Under the pieces are notes generated by a model. That model was not told the origin of the DNA. It made no database searches and saw nothing but the letters and a program-made list of their open reading frames with translations. A stretch of DNA of 35,240 nucleotides from Clostridium sp. Cult1 (lineage in GTDB: Bacteria > Bacillota > Clostridia > Tissierellales > Tepidimicrobiaceae), in the NCBI RefSeq assembly GCF_021655095.1, contig NZ_PPXW01000001.1:725652-760891 (forward strand), written 5' to 3'. The number at the start of each line of letters is the position of its first letter. The stretch's first letter is position 1. This document shows, in pieces, positions 25,901 through 33,642 of this stretch. Both the position numbers and the translations under genes were made by a program.

Positions 25901-26529
25901 GGATTTAAAGATCTATTTCTAAACTCATTTAAAGCTTCATAATCTACCAATTTCTTTAATTCTTCATAATCCATTACTTCAATTTTCTGAATTTCATGAC
26001 TTGTTCTAAATCCATCGAAGAAATGAACAAATGGTACTCTACCTTTTATAGCTGATAAATGGGCAACTCCTGCTAAATCCATTACCTCCTGTACACTACC
26101 TGAAGCAAGTAGAGCAAACCCTGTTTGTCGTGTAGCCATTACGTCTTGATGATCCCCAAATATACTCAATGCATGGCCTGCTAGAGCTCTAGCAGATACA
26201 TGGAACACAGCTGGAAGTAATTCTCCCGCCATTTTATACATATTAGGTATCATTAATAATAATCCTTGTGAAGCAGTAAATGTAGTAGTTAATGCACCTG
26301 CTGATAAAGAACCATGAACTGCACCAGCAGCTCCCGCTTCTGATTGCATTTCTGTAACTAATACATTTTGGTCAAATATGTTCTTTCTTCCATGGGCGGA
26401 CCACTCGTCAACCAATTCAGCCATAGTGGATGATGGTGTAATTGGATATATGGCTGCTACATCAGTAAAGGCATAGGCCACGTGGGCTGCAGCAGTGTTA
26501 CCATCCATGGTTTTCATAATTTTTGCCAT
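22981..26529 (-). CDS. nifJ: Pyruvate:ferredoxin (flavodoxin) oxidoreductase
   Basis: 1182-residue single-chain enzyme that converts pyruvate and CoA to acetyl-CoA, CO2 and reduced ferredoxin, the central step of anaerobic pyruvate breakdown. N-terminal AIYPITPSSTMAE; [4Fe-4S] motifs CIQCNQCSYVCP (690-701) and CTGCGNCANVCP (746-757); CAGC (814-817) for the proximal cluster; thiamine diphosphate site GDGWAYDIGFGG (969-980) and YSNTGGQSSK (1001-1010). AAGGGGG precedes ATG. It is a single-gene unit with its own promoter and terminator. Its placement between hprK and murB is unusual. Confidence 0.97.
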   Translation of the reverse strand: MAKIMKTMDGNTAAAHVAYAFTDVAAIYPITPSSTMAELVDEWSAHGRKNIFDQNVLVTEMQSEAGAAGAVHGSLSAGALTTTFTASQGLLLMIPNMYKMAGELLPAVFHVSARALAGHALSIFGDHQDVMATRQTGFALLASGSVQEVMDLAGVAHLSAIKGRVPFVHFFDGFRTSHEIQKIEVMDYEELKKLVDYEALNEFRNRSLNPERPYTKGTAQNPDIYFQAMEASNPYYENIVEVVNDYMKEINKITGRDYKPFNYYGHPEAERIIVAMGSVTETIEETIDYLMDKGEKVGVIKVHLYRPFSSKYFFDVLPKSVKKIAVLDRTKEKGAIAEPLHLDIKSVFYETDLQPVIVGGRYGLGSKDTTPSQIKAVFDNLKEDKPKDRFTIGIVDDVTHTSLEIKEDINTEPEGTIRCKFWGFGSDGTVGANKSAIKIIGDDTDMYAQGYFAYDSKKSGGVTISHLRFGHEPIKSTYLIDEADFISCSKQSYVYQYDLLTGLKDGGKFLLNCNWDKDEIGEYLPAEMKRYLAEHNIDFYIIDATKIANDIGLGGRTNMIMQSAFFKLAEVLPIDEAIKHLKDSIEKTYGRKGEKVVKMNFDAVDRGIDALVKVNIPASWKDAVDEPQEDVKEVPEFIEDVVIPMNRQEGDKLPVSTFVGREDGAFPHGTAAYEKRGIAVKVPEWIMDNCIQCNQCSYVCPHAAIRPFLLDEEEKKNAPENFEAKKAIGKGLEGLEFRIQVSTLDCTGCGNCANVCPAKEKALVMKPFEEQYELQAENWDYAIEKVEPKEDLLPATNVKNSQFKQPLLQFSGACAGCGETPYAKLVTQLFGDRMILANATGCSSIWGASAPSTPYCVNKEGKGPAWANSLFEDNAEYGYGMAVAVKKIREKLEMLMEEFVELNIDEELNEAFNQWLEGKDDPKASKAATGVIIPKLDKELSNERGNAILKEIAKLKDYLIKKSVWIFGGDGWAYDIGFGGLDHVLASGENVNVLVFDTEVYSNTGGQSSKATPTAAVAKFAASGKKVRKKDLGMIAASYGYVYVAQVALGANMNQLMKALQEAESYDGPSLIIAYAPCINHGITTGMGTSIAQEKKAVETGYWHLYRFDPRLKEEGKNPFVLDSKEPSKPFMDFINSEVRYTSLRRTFPELADELFAAAEQDAKEKYEKYKRMAEEGTVTAE

Positions 26530-26557
26530 TAATAGACCCCCTTATATGTTAATAGAG

Positions 26558-26577
26558 TTTGTTTAAATTTAAACAAA
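26558..26577. promoter_or_regulatory. 20-bp palindrome, candidate Rex operator
   Basis: TTTGTTTAAATTTAAACAAA is a perfect palindrome in the leader of the oxidoreductase gene. The clostridial Rex consensus, as I recall it, is TTGTTAANNNNTTAACAA; the inner 18 bases agree at 12 of 14 defined positions. Rex senses NADH/NAD+ and controls fermentation genes, so the location is sensible. It lies downstream of the best promoter, so it would act as a roadblock or on a second start site. Confidence 0.55.
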
Positions 26578-26591
26578 GTTTTACTGGTACT

Positions 26592-26626
26592 ATCCTAGAG
26601 ATCCTAAATAATAGGATTTCTAGGAT
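26592..26626. repeat. Imperfect inverted repeat in the oxidoreductase leader
   Basis: ATCCTAGAGATCCTA and TAGGATTTCTAGGAT pair at 14 of 15 positions around a 5-base loop, and each arm contains a direct repeat (ATCCTA twice, TAGGAT twice). There is no T-run after it on either strand, so it is not a usual terminator. It could be a protein-binding site or an mRNA-stabilising 5' hairpin. Confidence 0.6.
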
Positions 26627-26666
26627 GCCTATAAAAACTATTGTCGTTAATTTCATCTACAAATTA

Positions 26667-26695
26667 AGTATATTAAACATCGATAATAAAGTCAA
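26667..26695 (-). promoter_or_regulatory. Promoter of the pyruvate:ferredoxin oxidoreductase gene
   Basis: On the minus strand TTGACT (26690-26695), a 17-base spacer and TATACT (26667-26672) give a near-consensus sigma-A promoter. The transcript would start near 26660 and carry about 130 bases of leader, including the inverted repeat and the palindrome. Confidence 0.75.
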
Positions 26696-26702
26696 CCAAT
26701 TA

Positions 26703-27638
26703 CTATACGATTTTACCTTTTCTTATCCTTGCTCGTTCCTTTATTTTATTATTTAATTCTACCGCTGCATTATATCCTAACTTTTTCTGACGAGTATTTC
26801 TTGCAGCTACCTCAACAATCATTGCTAAATTTCTACCTGGTCTTACAGGTATAACTAACTTAGGTACTCTAACCCCTAGTAATTCTATAAAATCTCCATC
26901 TAGCCCAACTCTATCATACTCTTTAGACTTATCCCAAAATTCAAATTCTATAACCAAATCTATAAACTCATTACTCTTAATAGCTCCTACTCCATATAAT
27001 CTTTCAATATCTAATATTCCTATTCCCCTTATCTCCATAAAATGTCGAATTAAATCGGGAGCTTCACCTCTTAATCCTTCCTCTACCTTTTTAATTTCTA
27101 CTACATCATCTGCTACTAAACGATGTCCTCTTTTAATTAATTCTAAGGCTGTCTCACTTTTTCCTACACCACTTTCTCCCATTATGAGTATGCCCATGCC
27201 ATAGACTTCTACTAAGACACCATGTACCGTAGTTTCTTGGGCTAAAACATAGTCCAAATAGTTGATCAATAAATTTACAAATTTAGTTGTAGAGAGTTCA
27301 GTTCTAAATATACTCCTATTATGATGAATAGCCGACTTTAACATCTCTGGAAATACTGGTAAATCCCTGGAAATGATAATTGCAGGAAAAGGATAGGAAA
27401 ATATTCTTTCAAACCTCTCATATCGTATATCCTCAGTTAAACTATTGCAATAATGCCATTCTACATTACCAATTATTTGTAATCTTTCATAAGCAAACTT
27501 ATCAAAATATCCTGTTAATGGTAATCCTGGTCTATTGACTTCACTAGCAGTAACCTTTATTTCCTCTATATTATCAGCCTTATAGACTACTTCCAATTTT
27601 AAATCTTCTACAATCTTATCTAAAGTTATATAATCCAT
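26703..27638 (-). CDS. hprK: HPr kinase/phosphorylase
   Basis: 311-residue bifunctional enzyme that phosphorylates HPr on Ser46 with ATP and removes the phosphate, setting carbon catabolite control. His139 in TVHGVLVE, P-loop GESGVGKS (154-161), VADD (175-178) and the family signature EIRGIGILDIERLYG (202-216) are all present. AGGAGAG before ATG lies over the end of uvrC; the two genes are one base apart. The partner HPr is encoded at 9903-10169. The region to the oxidoreductase promoter is tight and shows no clear terminator. Confidence 0.96.
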   Translation of the reverse strand: MDYITLDKIVEDLKLEVVYKADNIEEIKVTASEVNRPGLPLTGYFDKFAYERLQIIGNVEWHYCNSLTEDIRYERFERIFSYPFPAIIISRDLPVFPEMLKSAIHHNRSIFRTELSTTKFVNLLINYLDYVLAQETTVHGVLVEVYGMGILIMGESGVGKSETALELIKRGHRLVADDVVEIKKVEEGLRGEAPDLIRHFMEIRGIGILDIERLYGVGAIKSNEFIDLVIEFEFWDKSKEYDRVGLDGDFIELLGVRVPKLVIPVRPGRNLAMIVEVAARNTRQKKLGYNAAVELNNKIKERARIRKGKIV

Positions 27639-27639
27639 A

Positions 27640-29508
27640 TTATCTCTCCTTGTTTCTATTAAAATGGTTGAATAAATCTTCAGCTACCCTTCTGTTCATA
27701 CTATTTACTTGTGCTAGTTCTTCTATAGATGCTCTTTTTATATTGTCTATAGTATGGAAATGCTTAAGAAGTTCTCTCTTTCTTTTCTCCCCAATACCCT
27801 TTATATCATCTAGCTCGGATTTAAACATCTTTTTACTTCTTAAACTTCTATGGTAGGATATGGCAAATCTATGGGCTTCTTCTTGTATTTTATATATTAG
27901 TCGAAACCCTGCACTGCTTTCCTCTAGTTTTATCTCCCGGTTGTTGAATATAATCCCCCTTGTATTATGGGTATCATCTTTAACTAGACCACAAACTGGT
28001 ATATTTAAGCCCAACTCTTTCAATACTTTTAATGCTATATTTACTTGTCCTTTACCTCCATCCATCATTATAAGATCTGGAAAAGCAGAAAAACCTTTTA
28101 GTTCTATTTTGTTTTCCTTAATAATTTCCTTTTCTTTTAATCCTCTTATGAACCTTCTTTTTATAACTTCCTCCATACTCTTATAATCATCAGGTGTTGT
28201 TACAGTCTGAATTTTAAATCGTCTGTAATCGCTTTTTTTGGGTCTTCCTTGCTCAAATACTACCATAGAGCCTACAGATAATACCCCTGATATATTAGAT
28301 ATATCATAGGCTTCTATTCTATTTGGAATATTATCAATTCCCAATACAAATTTTAATTGTTCTAATGCATTCTCTTCTTCCCTCTGTTTCCTTAGAAACT
28401 TATCACCATGCTGACTCAACATATCCATTGCATTTTTCCGTACCATCTCCATGAGTTTAGATTTCTCTCCCCTTTTAGGTACTCGTAAGGTTACCTTATT
28501 ACCCCTTTTTTCAGTAAGCCATTTAGACACTGCTTCCATATCATCTATTTCATCTTCTATAAAAATTTCTTTAGGTATATAGGCAGTACCTAAATAGAAT
28601 TGCTTTATAAAGGAACTAAGGATTTCCTTTCTATCTTCATTAAAGGTATCTGACAATATAAAATGTTCCCTGCCAATTATTTTACCAGCTCTAATGAAAA
28701 ATATTTGGATACATACTTCATCTATTCCTTTTGCCATACCTATTACATCCTGATCTATTATATTTGAGCTTACCATCTTCTGTTTTTCTAAAATAATATT
28801 TAATGAATTTATCTGGTCTCTATATTTAGCAGCACTTTCAAAATCCAAGTTTTCAGAAGCTTTTTTCATCTTTTCTTCAATTATTTCTATTAGTTTATCT
28901 TCCTTGCCACTTAAAAACATAATTATTTCATCTATCATTTCCATATATTTTTCTTCATCTACATTTCCTTGACAAGGGCCTAAACACCTTCCTATATAAT
29001 AATTAAGACAGGGTCTAGTTATTCTATTTTGTTTTTCAAAATTCTTGTTACAAGTCCTTATTGGATAGAGATTTCTGATTATATCTATAGTGTCGTTTAC
29101 AGCATAAGCACTTGGATAAGGGCCAAAGTATTTAGCACCATCTTTCAGTACCCTTCTGGTCTTTATTACTCTTGGATATCTTTCATTGGTTGTTACTTTA
29201 ATATAAGGGTATTGCTTGTCATCTCTCAATAATATATTGTATTTAGGCTTATGTTTCTTAATTAAATTTGCCTCTAATATTAAAGCTTCCACTTCATTAT
29301 CTACAATTATATATTCGAATTCGTGGATATGCTTCACCATTGCATTAACTTTAGGTGGATTATTTCGAGAGGACTGAAAATACTGTCTAACTCTCTTCTT
29401 TAGGGAAATAGCCTTTCCAACATAAATTATTTCACCATTTCCATCCTTCATTATATATACCCCAGGTTGATCTGGTAGTTTCTTCAATTCATCATCTATA
29501 TCAAACAT
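27640..29508 (-). CDS. uvrC: Excinuclease ABC subunit UvrC
   Basis: 622-residue subunit of UvrABC nucleotide excision repair, which makes both incisions around a lesion. A GIY-YIG nuclease (QPGVYIMKD ... IYVGKAISLKKRV, 12-45), a four-cysteine group (C, C, C, C in TCNKNF ... RPCLNYYIGRCLGPC, about 145-175), a UVR helical pair (ENLDFESAAKYRDQ near 220), the RNase H-like nuclease, and a helix-hairpin-helix at the end (DIKGIGEKRKRELLKHF) are visible. I start at ATG 29508 after AAGGTG; a 44-codon upstream extension runs through a hairpin and is not coding. Confidence 0.95.
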   Translation of the reverse strand: MFDIDDELKKLPDQPGVYIMKDGNGEIIYVGKAISLKKRVRQYFQSSRNNPPKVNAMVKHIHEFEYIIVDNEVEALILEANLIKKHKPKYNILLRDDKQYPYIKVTTNERYPRVIKTRRVLKDGAKYFGPYPSAYAVNDTIDIIRNLYPIRTCNKNFEKQNRITRPCLNYYIGRCLGPCQGNVDEEKYMEMIDEIIMFLSGKEDKLIEIIEEKMKKASENLDFESAAKYRDQINSLNIILEKQKMVSSNIIDQDVIGMAKGIDEVCIQIFFIRAGKIIGREHFILSDTFNEDRKEILSSFIKQFYLGTAYIPKEIFIEDEIDDMEAVSKWLTEKRGNKVTLRVPKRGEKSKLMEMVRKNAMDMLSQHGDKFLRKQREEENALEQLKFVLGIDNIPNRIEAYDISNISGVLSVGSMVVFEQGRPKKSDYRRFKIQTVTTPDDYKSMEEVIKRRFIRGLKEKEIIKENKIELKGFSAFPDLIMMDGGKGQVNIALKVLKELGLNIPVCGLVKDDTHNTRGIIFNNREIKLEESSAGFRLIYKIQEEAHRFAISYHRSLRSKKMFKSELDDIKGIGEKRKRELLKHFHTIDNIKRASIEELAQVNSMNRRVAEDLFNHFNRNKER

Positions 29509-29540
29509 AAAATCACCTTTTAATCCTTTATTTGTTCTAG

Positions 29541-29558
29541 TATTATGATACCATAATA
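29541..29558. promoter_or_regulatory. 18-bp palindrome upstream of uvrC
   Basis: TATTATG, ATAC, CATAATA form a 7-bp perfect inverted repeat about 35 bases before the uvrC start, overlapping possible -10 sequences (CATAAT on the minus strand). It does not match the SOS LexA/DinR consensus I know (GAAC-N4-GTTC). Confidence 0.45.
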
Positions 29559-29592
29559 GGCAGTGAAATAATAAGTTAATTAATAAGAATAA

Positions 29593-29658
29593 AGAATATA
29601 AAAGAAGTGCCAATGAGCCAACATCACCGTTGCTCAACAAACACTTCTTTTATATTCT
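29593..29658. terminator. Long branched hairpin between the aminopeptidase and uvrC
   Basis: AGAATATAAAAGAAGTG (29593-29609) and its exact complement (29642-29658) make a 17-bp stem. Inside it TGAG-C-CAAC pairs with GTTG-CTCA (29614-29636), forming a second stem with one bulged C. On the minus strand TTATTCTTATT follows, so it can terminate the eutH-aminopeptidase transcript. The stem is longer and more structured than a usual terminator. Confidence 0.7.
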
Positions 29659-29702
29659 ATGTCCTTATTTTAATATTGGATATTCCTAGGTTCTATATTT
29701 CT

Positions 29703-31487
29703 CTATATACTCCTAGTTTCTTTCTTCAACCATTCTCTTTCTTCATTGTTTAGATATGGTGAAAGCTTTTCATATACTTCTTCATGATAGTTATTCAACC
29801 ATTTTTTCTCTGCTTCTGTTAACATATCCACATCTATTCCATCAAGATCTATTGGGCAATAAGAGATATTATCAAATTTCATGAATTTGCCACCAAATTC
29901 TGTTTCTATGTCTTCCTCTACTACGGCCACATTTTCAATTCTTATACCATGTTTACCTCCTTTATACACTCCAGGTTCTATGGTTACTATCATTCCTTTT
30001 TCTAACTTAACCTTATCTGGTACTGTAGATATTCTGTGAGGACCTTCATGAACATTTAATAAAAATCCAACTCCATGTCCTGTACCACATTTATAATCTA
30101 ATCCCTCTTGCCATAATGGATAACGACATAATACGTCTAAACTAGATCCTGTGGCCCCATATAGGAATCTTGCATTGATTAAATTAATATGTCCTTTCAA
30201 GGTTAGAGTAAAATCTTTCTTTTCTTCTTCAGTAATATCCCCTAATACAATAGTCCTTGTTATATCCGTAGTCCCATCATAATATTGACCACCTGAATCT
30301 ACTAGAAACATCTTTTCCCTTTTCAATTCATAATTGGATTTTCCTTCTTCTGCCTTGTAATGCATCATGGCTGCATTTTCCTTATAAGCAGCTATAGTAT
30401 CAAAGCTTGGTTCAATAAATCCATCTTGTTCCTTTCTAAACTCTTCCAATTTTTCTGCGGCGGATACTTCTGTAATCTTGATCTTTCCTAGATTTTCATC
30501 TAACCAGTATAAGAATTTGACTAAAGCCACTCCATCTTTAATATAGGCATTTTTCTGGTTTTCGATTTCAGTACTATTCTTAATTCCTTTTAGATTGGTA
30601 GTTATATTGGTTCCCTCTATTATTTCACATTTTTCAGGTATTCCTTTATAAAGCCATCTATTTATTCTAGATGGATCTATAAATACTTTACTCTCTTCTT
30701 TTATCTTCTTTACATAACTAATGACTTTATCATACCCATCTATTTCTATACCATTTTCCTTTAAATAGGATTCAACCTTGGCATCTATCTTATCCTTATC
30801 TACAAATAGCCAAGCTCTATCCCTAGATATAAGAGCGTAGGATATTACTACAGGATTGCAAGTTACATCTCTACCTCTTATATTGTAAACCCAAGCAATA
30901 TCATCTAGACTTCCTAGTATAAAATAGTCTGCTCCTTTTTTCTCCATTTCCTTTCTTACTTCTTCAACTTTTTCCTTGGCAGTCTTTCCTGTATACTTTA
31001 CATCATGGACAAAAGCCTTACTCCTAGGTGTTGAAGGCCTATCAGTCCATAGTTCTCCTACGAGATCAAATTCATCAATAAGTTCAATTTTCTTATTTTC
31101 AACTTCTTTCTCTAATTTTTTCACATCAGATTGGGGAAATATTTTTCCATTAAATCCAATAGTATCCCCTTCCTCTAAATTATCCCTTAACCATTCCATA
31201 TAGGTTGGAAAACCTGGTATACCCATTTTAAATAATTGGATTTCACTGCCAGCTAATTGATTCTCCGCTTGGATGAAATATCTTCCATCAGTCCATAATA
31301 TAGCCTCATTTTCAGTAACTACAACAGTTCCTGCAGATCCAGTAAATCCAGAAATCCAAACTCTAGTCTTATAATGATCTGCCAAGTATTCCGATTGGTG
31401 TGGATCAGAAGTTGGAATTATGTAAGCCTTAATTCCTTTTTCTTTCATCAAATTTCTTAAACTTTTAATTTTTTCATTTACTTTCAA
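29703..31487 (-). CDS. M24 family Xaa-Pro aminopeptidase
   Basis: 594-residue three-domain aminopeptidase P (like the eukaryotic cytosolic form), removing an N-terminal residue before proline. Two creatinase-like domains (PTSDPHQSEY near 25, TDGRYFIQA near 67) precede the pita-bread catalytic domain with metal ligands in DSGGQYYDGTTD, GTGHGVG, TIEPGVY and GIRIEN. The start is TTG 31487, 9 bases after AAGGGG. It overlaps the upstream eutH-like gene by 14 bases, so they are co-translated. A peptide-use role with the M42 enzyme is plausible. Confidence 0.93.
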   Translation of the reverse strand: MKVNEKIKSLRNLMKEKGIKAYIIPTSDPHQSEYLADHYKTRVWISGFTGSAGTVVVTENEAILWTDGRYFIQAENQLAGSEIQLFKMGIPGFPTYMEWLRDNLEEGDTIGFNGKIFPQSDVKKLEKEVENKKIELIDEFDLVGELWTDRPSTPRSKAFVHDVKYTGKTAKEKVEEVRKEMEKKGADYFILGSLDDIAWVYNIRGRDVTCNPVVISYALISRDRAWLFVDKDKIDAKVESYLKENGIEIDGYDKVISYVKKIKEESKVFIDPSRINRWLYKGIPEKCEIIEGTNITTNLKGIKNSTEIENQKNAYIKDGVALVKFLYWLDENLGKIKITEVSAAEKLEEFRKEQDGFIEPSFDTIAAYKENAAMMHYKAEEGKSNYELKREKMFLVDSGGQYYDGTTDITRTIVLGDITEEEKKDFTLTLKGHINLINARFLYGATGSSLDVLCRYPLWQEGLDYKCGTGHGVGFLLNVHEGPHRISTVPDKVKLEKGMIVTIEPGVYKGGKHGIRIENVAVVEEDIETEFGGKFMKFDNISYCPIDLDGIDVDMLTEAEKKWLNNYHEEVYEKLSPYLNNEEREWLKKETRSI

Positions 31488-32592
31488 ATTTCATTTCCCC
31501 TTTCTTAATTTTAATATCCTTATTTTGCTCCATATGAATCAATAAGTTTGCCAACAATATTGCAGATGTTCCAGCAACCAGTTTTGCTATAATAAAAGGT
31601 GTAACTGCTTTATGAGAAATACCTGATACAAAACCTAATTGTCCTCCAAAAACGAAAGCCCCACTAACTGCAAAGGCTGCGTTTATGGTCTTTCCCTTAT
31701 TATCCATTTTATCATAAATTGCTAACATGGGTACACAGTTTGCAAGAGAAGATAAGATTCCCAATATAGCAAATTGATTAATCCCTATTTTCTTTGATAT
31801 ATTAATCAGTTTATTATTAAACTTTTCATGAATTATATAAAAAAGTGGATACGCTCCGGAAAGGATTACTCCAATCTTGCCAACTATTACTATGCCCTCT
31901 TCAAAAGGTGCCATATGAGGAATTATTTTTATTCCTAATATAAGATCTATTATACTGAATAATAAACCTATAAAACTAATAACCATAATACCTTTACCTA
32001 ATAAATTGAATATCTTCATAGTTATTTCTTGAAATTTAAATAACCCAATTACAATTAATATAGACAATATAATTACAGGTATTAAGTTTATCCAAATTTC
32101 TCTAGTGGAGATATTCATTATTAACCCACTTATTACCATACCTATTGGAATTGTTACAATCCCTGCTAAAATCCCTTTTGTAAAAAAAGGAAAATCCTTT
32201 TTAGAAATCAAATTTAAAGATATAGGTATCGTAAAGGAAATAGTTGCCCCCATCATAGATGCTAATATTAACCCGGTGTATTCAGCCATTTTTTGACTCT
32301 TTGCAATCTCTATACTAGTTGAATATCCCCCCATATCAGTAGCCAATATACTAGAAATAAATACAGAAGGATCTGCCCCTGTTAATTTTGACAATTGAGA
32401 TAGAGCTGGCATCACCAATTGAGATATTACTGGAGATAAACTAATGATCCCAACCATGGTAATAGCCAAAGACCCCATACTTTTAAAACCTTCTTCGAAT
32501 CTTTCTCCTAATCCATTACGATTGTCTAATAGTCTATCTATACCGCCTATAATAGAAAATAAAACCATGATATATAGTATGATATTGCTCAT
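31474..32592 (-). CDS. eutH: EutH-like ethanolamine permease family protein
   Basis: 372-residue polytopic membrane protein with about 10 hydrophobic segments. The N-terminal region (IDRLLDNRNGLGERFEEGF, MGSLAITMVGIISLSPV) and LATDMGGYS near 85 match the EutH family, which facilitates ethanolamine entry. No eut lyase, reactivase or microcompartment gene is nearby; instead it overlaps an aminopeptidase gene. Another substrate is therefore possible. GAGGTGA precedes ATG. TATAAT-like runs in 32593-32640 may be its promoter but the -35 is unclear. Confidence 0.82.
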   Translation of the reverse strand: MSNIILYIMVLFSIIGGIDRLLDNRNGLGERFEEGFKSMGSLAITMVGIISLSPVISQLVMPALSQLSKLTGADPSVFISSILATDMGGYSTSIEIAKSQKMAEYTGLILASMMGATISFTIPISLNLISKKDFPFFTKGILAGIVTIPIGMVISGLIMNISTREIWINLIPVIILSILIVIGLFKFQEITMKIFNLLGKGIMVISFIGLLFSIIDLILGIKIIPHMAPFEEGIVIVGKIGVILSGAYPLFYIIHEKFNNKLINISKKIGINQFAILGILSSLANCVPMLAIYDKMDNKGKTINAAFAVSGAFVFGGQLGFVSGISHKAVTPFIIAKLVAGTSAILLANLLIHMEQNKDIKIKKGEMKFESK

Positions 32593-32675
32593 ATCTCACC
32601 TCTAATTATATTATTAGTCGGTTCTATTATATTATATATTTAGTGAAATAGGAATAGAGAAAGAAGGATAAAAAG

Positions 32676-32708
32676 AAGACCATTACCCTCTAAATCAATA
32701 ATGGTCTT
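32676..32708 (-). terminator. Terminator after the 164-residue gene
   Basis: On the minus strand AAGACCATTA, a 13-base loop and TAATGGTCTT are followed by CTTTTTAT. It begins 8 bases after the stop of the unrecognised gene and separates it from eutH. Confidence 0.88.
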
Positions 32709-32715
32709 ACTCTTA

Positions 32716-33210
32716 CTATAAGCAGCTAACACATATATTTCTATACATAGTAAAAAACATTCTAGCTGTTTCTTTCTCTTCATCTGTTAATTTATTAGAA
32801 TTTAGTATTTCCTTTAAATCATCTTCTGTGTAGTCATTGGGAAAGGTCTTTTCCAATCTAAATACATAGACTATATTTATAGTTTCATCCTTTACTAAAT
32901 TTAAGGCCTTCATAAACTGGATTTTATCTTTTAAATATAATTTAGTAATTATCTCTCCAAATTCTTTGGTAAATTTCCCATAAGGATTATTATAAAGTAA
33001 TATTATATTAGACATATTTTCTAAATTATTTGTCTCAGTATCTTGAACCTTCTTTAAGATTTTAAAGCTAAAATCTTCTCCATAATCTTCTGATATTTTA
33101 TTCCAATCTAATATACTTAAATGGTGGAAAAACTCCTTCTCTTCAATAGCTGTTAGGTTAGTCCCATTTATATATTCATAAACTAATTCTTCAGAAGTTC
33201 TATTTTCCAT
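32716..33210 (-). CDS. Protein of unknown function, 164 residues
   Basis: I do not recognise this gene. It has no signal peptide or membrane segment and is acidic and mainly helical. The start (MENRTSEELVYEYINGTN) resembles helical anti-sigma or regulatory peptides only loosely. The end carries CVSCL, a pair of cysteines two apart. AAGGTG precedes ATG, and a good terminator follows the stop, so it is expressed as a real gene. It lies 57 bases after an exported small protein, with which it may be co-transcribed. Confidence 0.65.
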   Translation of the reverse strand: MENRTSEELVYEYINGTNLTAIEEKEFFHHLSILDWNKISEDYGEDFSFKILKKVQDTETNNLENMSNIILLYNNPYGKFTKEFGEIITKLYLKDKIQFMKALNLVKDETINIVYVFRLEKTFPNDYTEDDLKEILNSNKLTDEEKETARMFFTMYRNICVSCL

Positions 33211-33267
33211 AAAAACACCTTTTCCTTTTTATTTTTAATTTACCCTAAGAGAAAAGGTTTATTCTCT

Positions 33268-33642
33268 CTATACAGAAATAATCACTCCTCTAACTAATCC
33301 ATTATTATCTAATACAATTCCAAATCTATCCCCTGTTTTCAAATCTTCAAAATCTATATTCATTTTCTTTCTATTTCTTTGAAGAATGAATACTGCATCT
33401 TCTCTAATTTTTAATATAGGATTAACTTTTACACTATTATCATCCATATGCTGTTCTATTATGATCTCATTTCTTTCGTAATCCAATCTCAGTATAGAGC
33501 CATAAACAAATATTTCTCCCTTTGATTGATCAATTTCTGGAATATCAATATGGCTTTTCTCTATTCCATCATAGGAAAAAGCAACAGTATAAATTGACAA
33601 TATAAATAAGATCATAATAAAAATAAGAATTCTCTTTTCCAT
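33268..33642 (-). CDS. Small exported protein of unknown function
   Basis: 124 residues. The N-terminus (MEKRILIFIMILFILSIYTVAFS) is a signal peptide or anchor. The mature part has a beta-rich pattern (GEIFVYGSILRLDYERNEIIIE ... LKTGDRFGIVLDNNGLVRGVIIS), as in small secreted OB-like domains that set conditions such as 'function of X in Y is Z', but no family is assigned. AAGGAGGGAG precedes ATG. The ATG lies between the arms of a 13-bp inverted repeat (see 33628-33685). Confidence 0.65.
   Translation of the reverse strand: MEKRILIFIMILFILSIYTVAFSYDGIEKSHIDIPEIDQSKGEIFVYGSILRLDYERNEIIIEQHMDDNSVKVNPILKIREDAVFILQRNRKKMNIDFEDLKTGDRFGIVLDNNGLVRGVIISV

Noticed and set aside
26592-26626. Intrinsic terminator of hprK
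   Set aside because: The stem is not followed by a T-run on the minus strand, and it lies downstream of the strong promoter of the next gene.
29509-29640. 44-codon N-terminal extension of UvrC with a hydrophobic stretch
   Set aside because: It runs through the branched hairpin and lacks a ribosome binding site, whereas ATG at 29508 has AAGGTG and begins the normal UvrC N-terminus.
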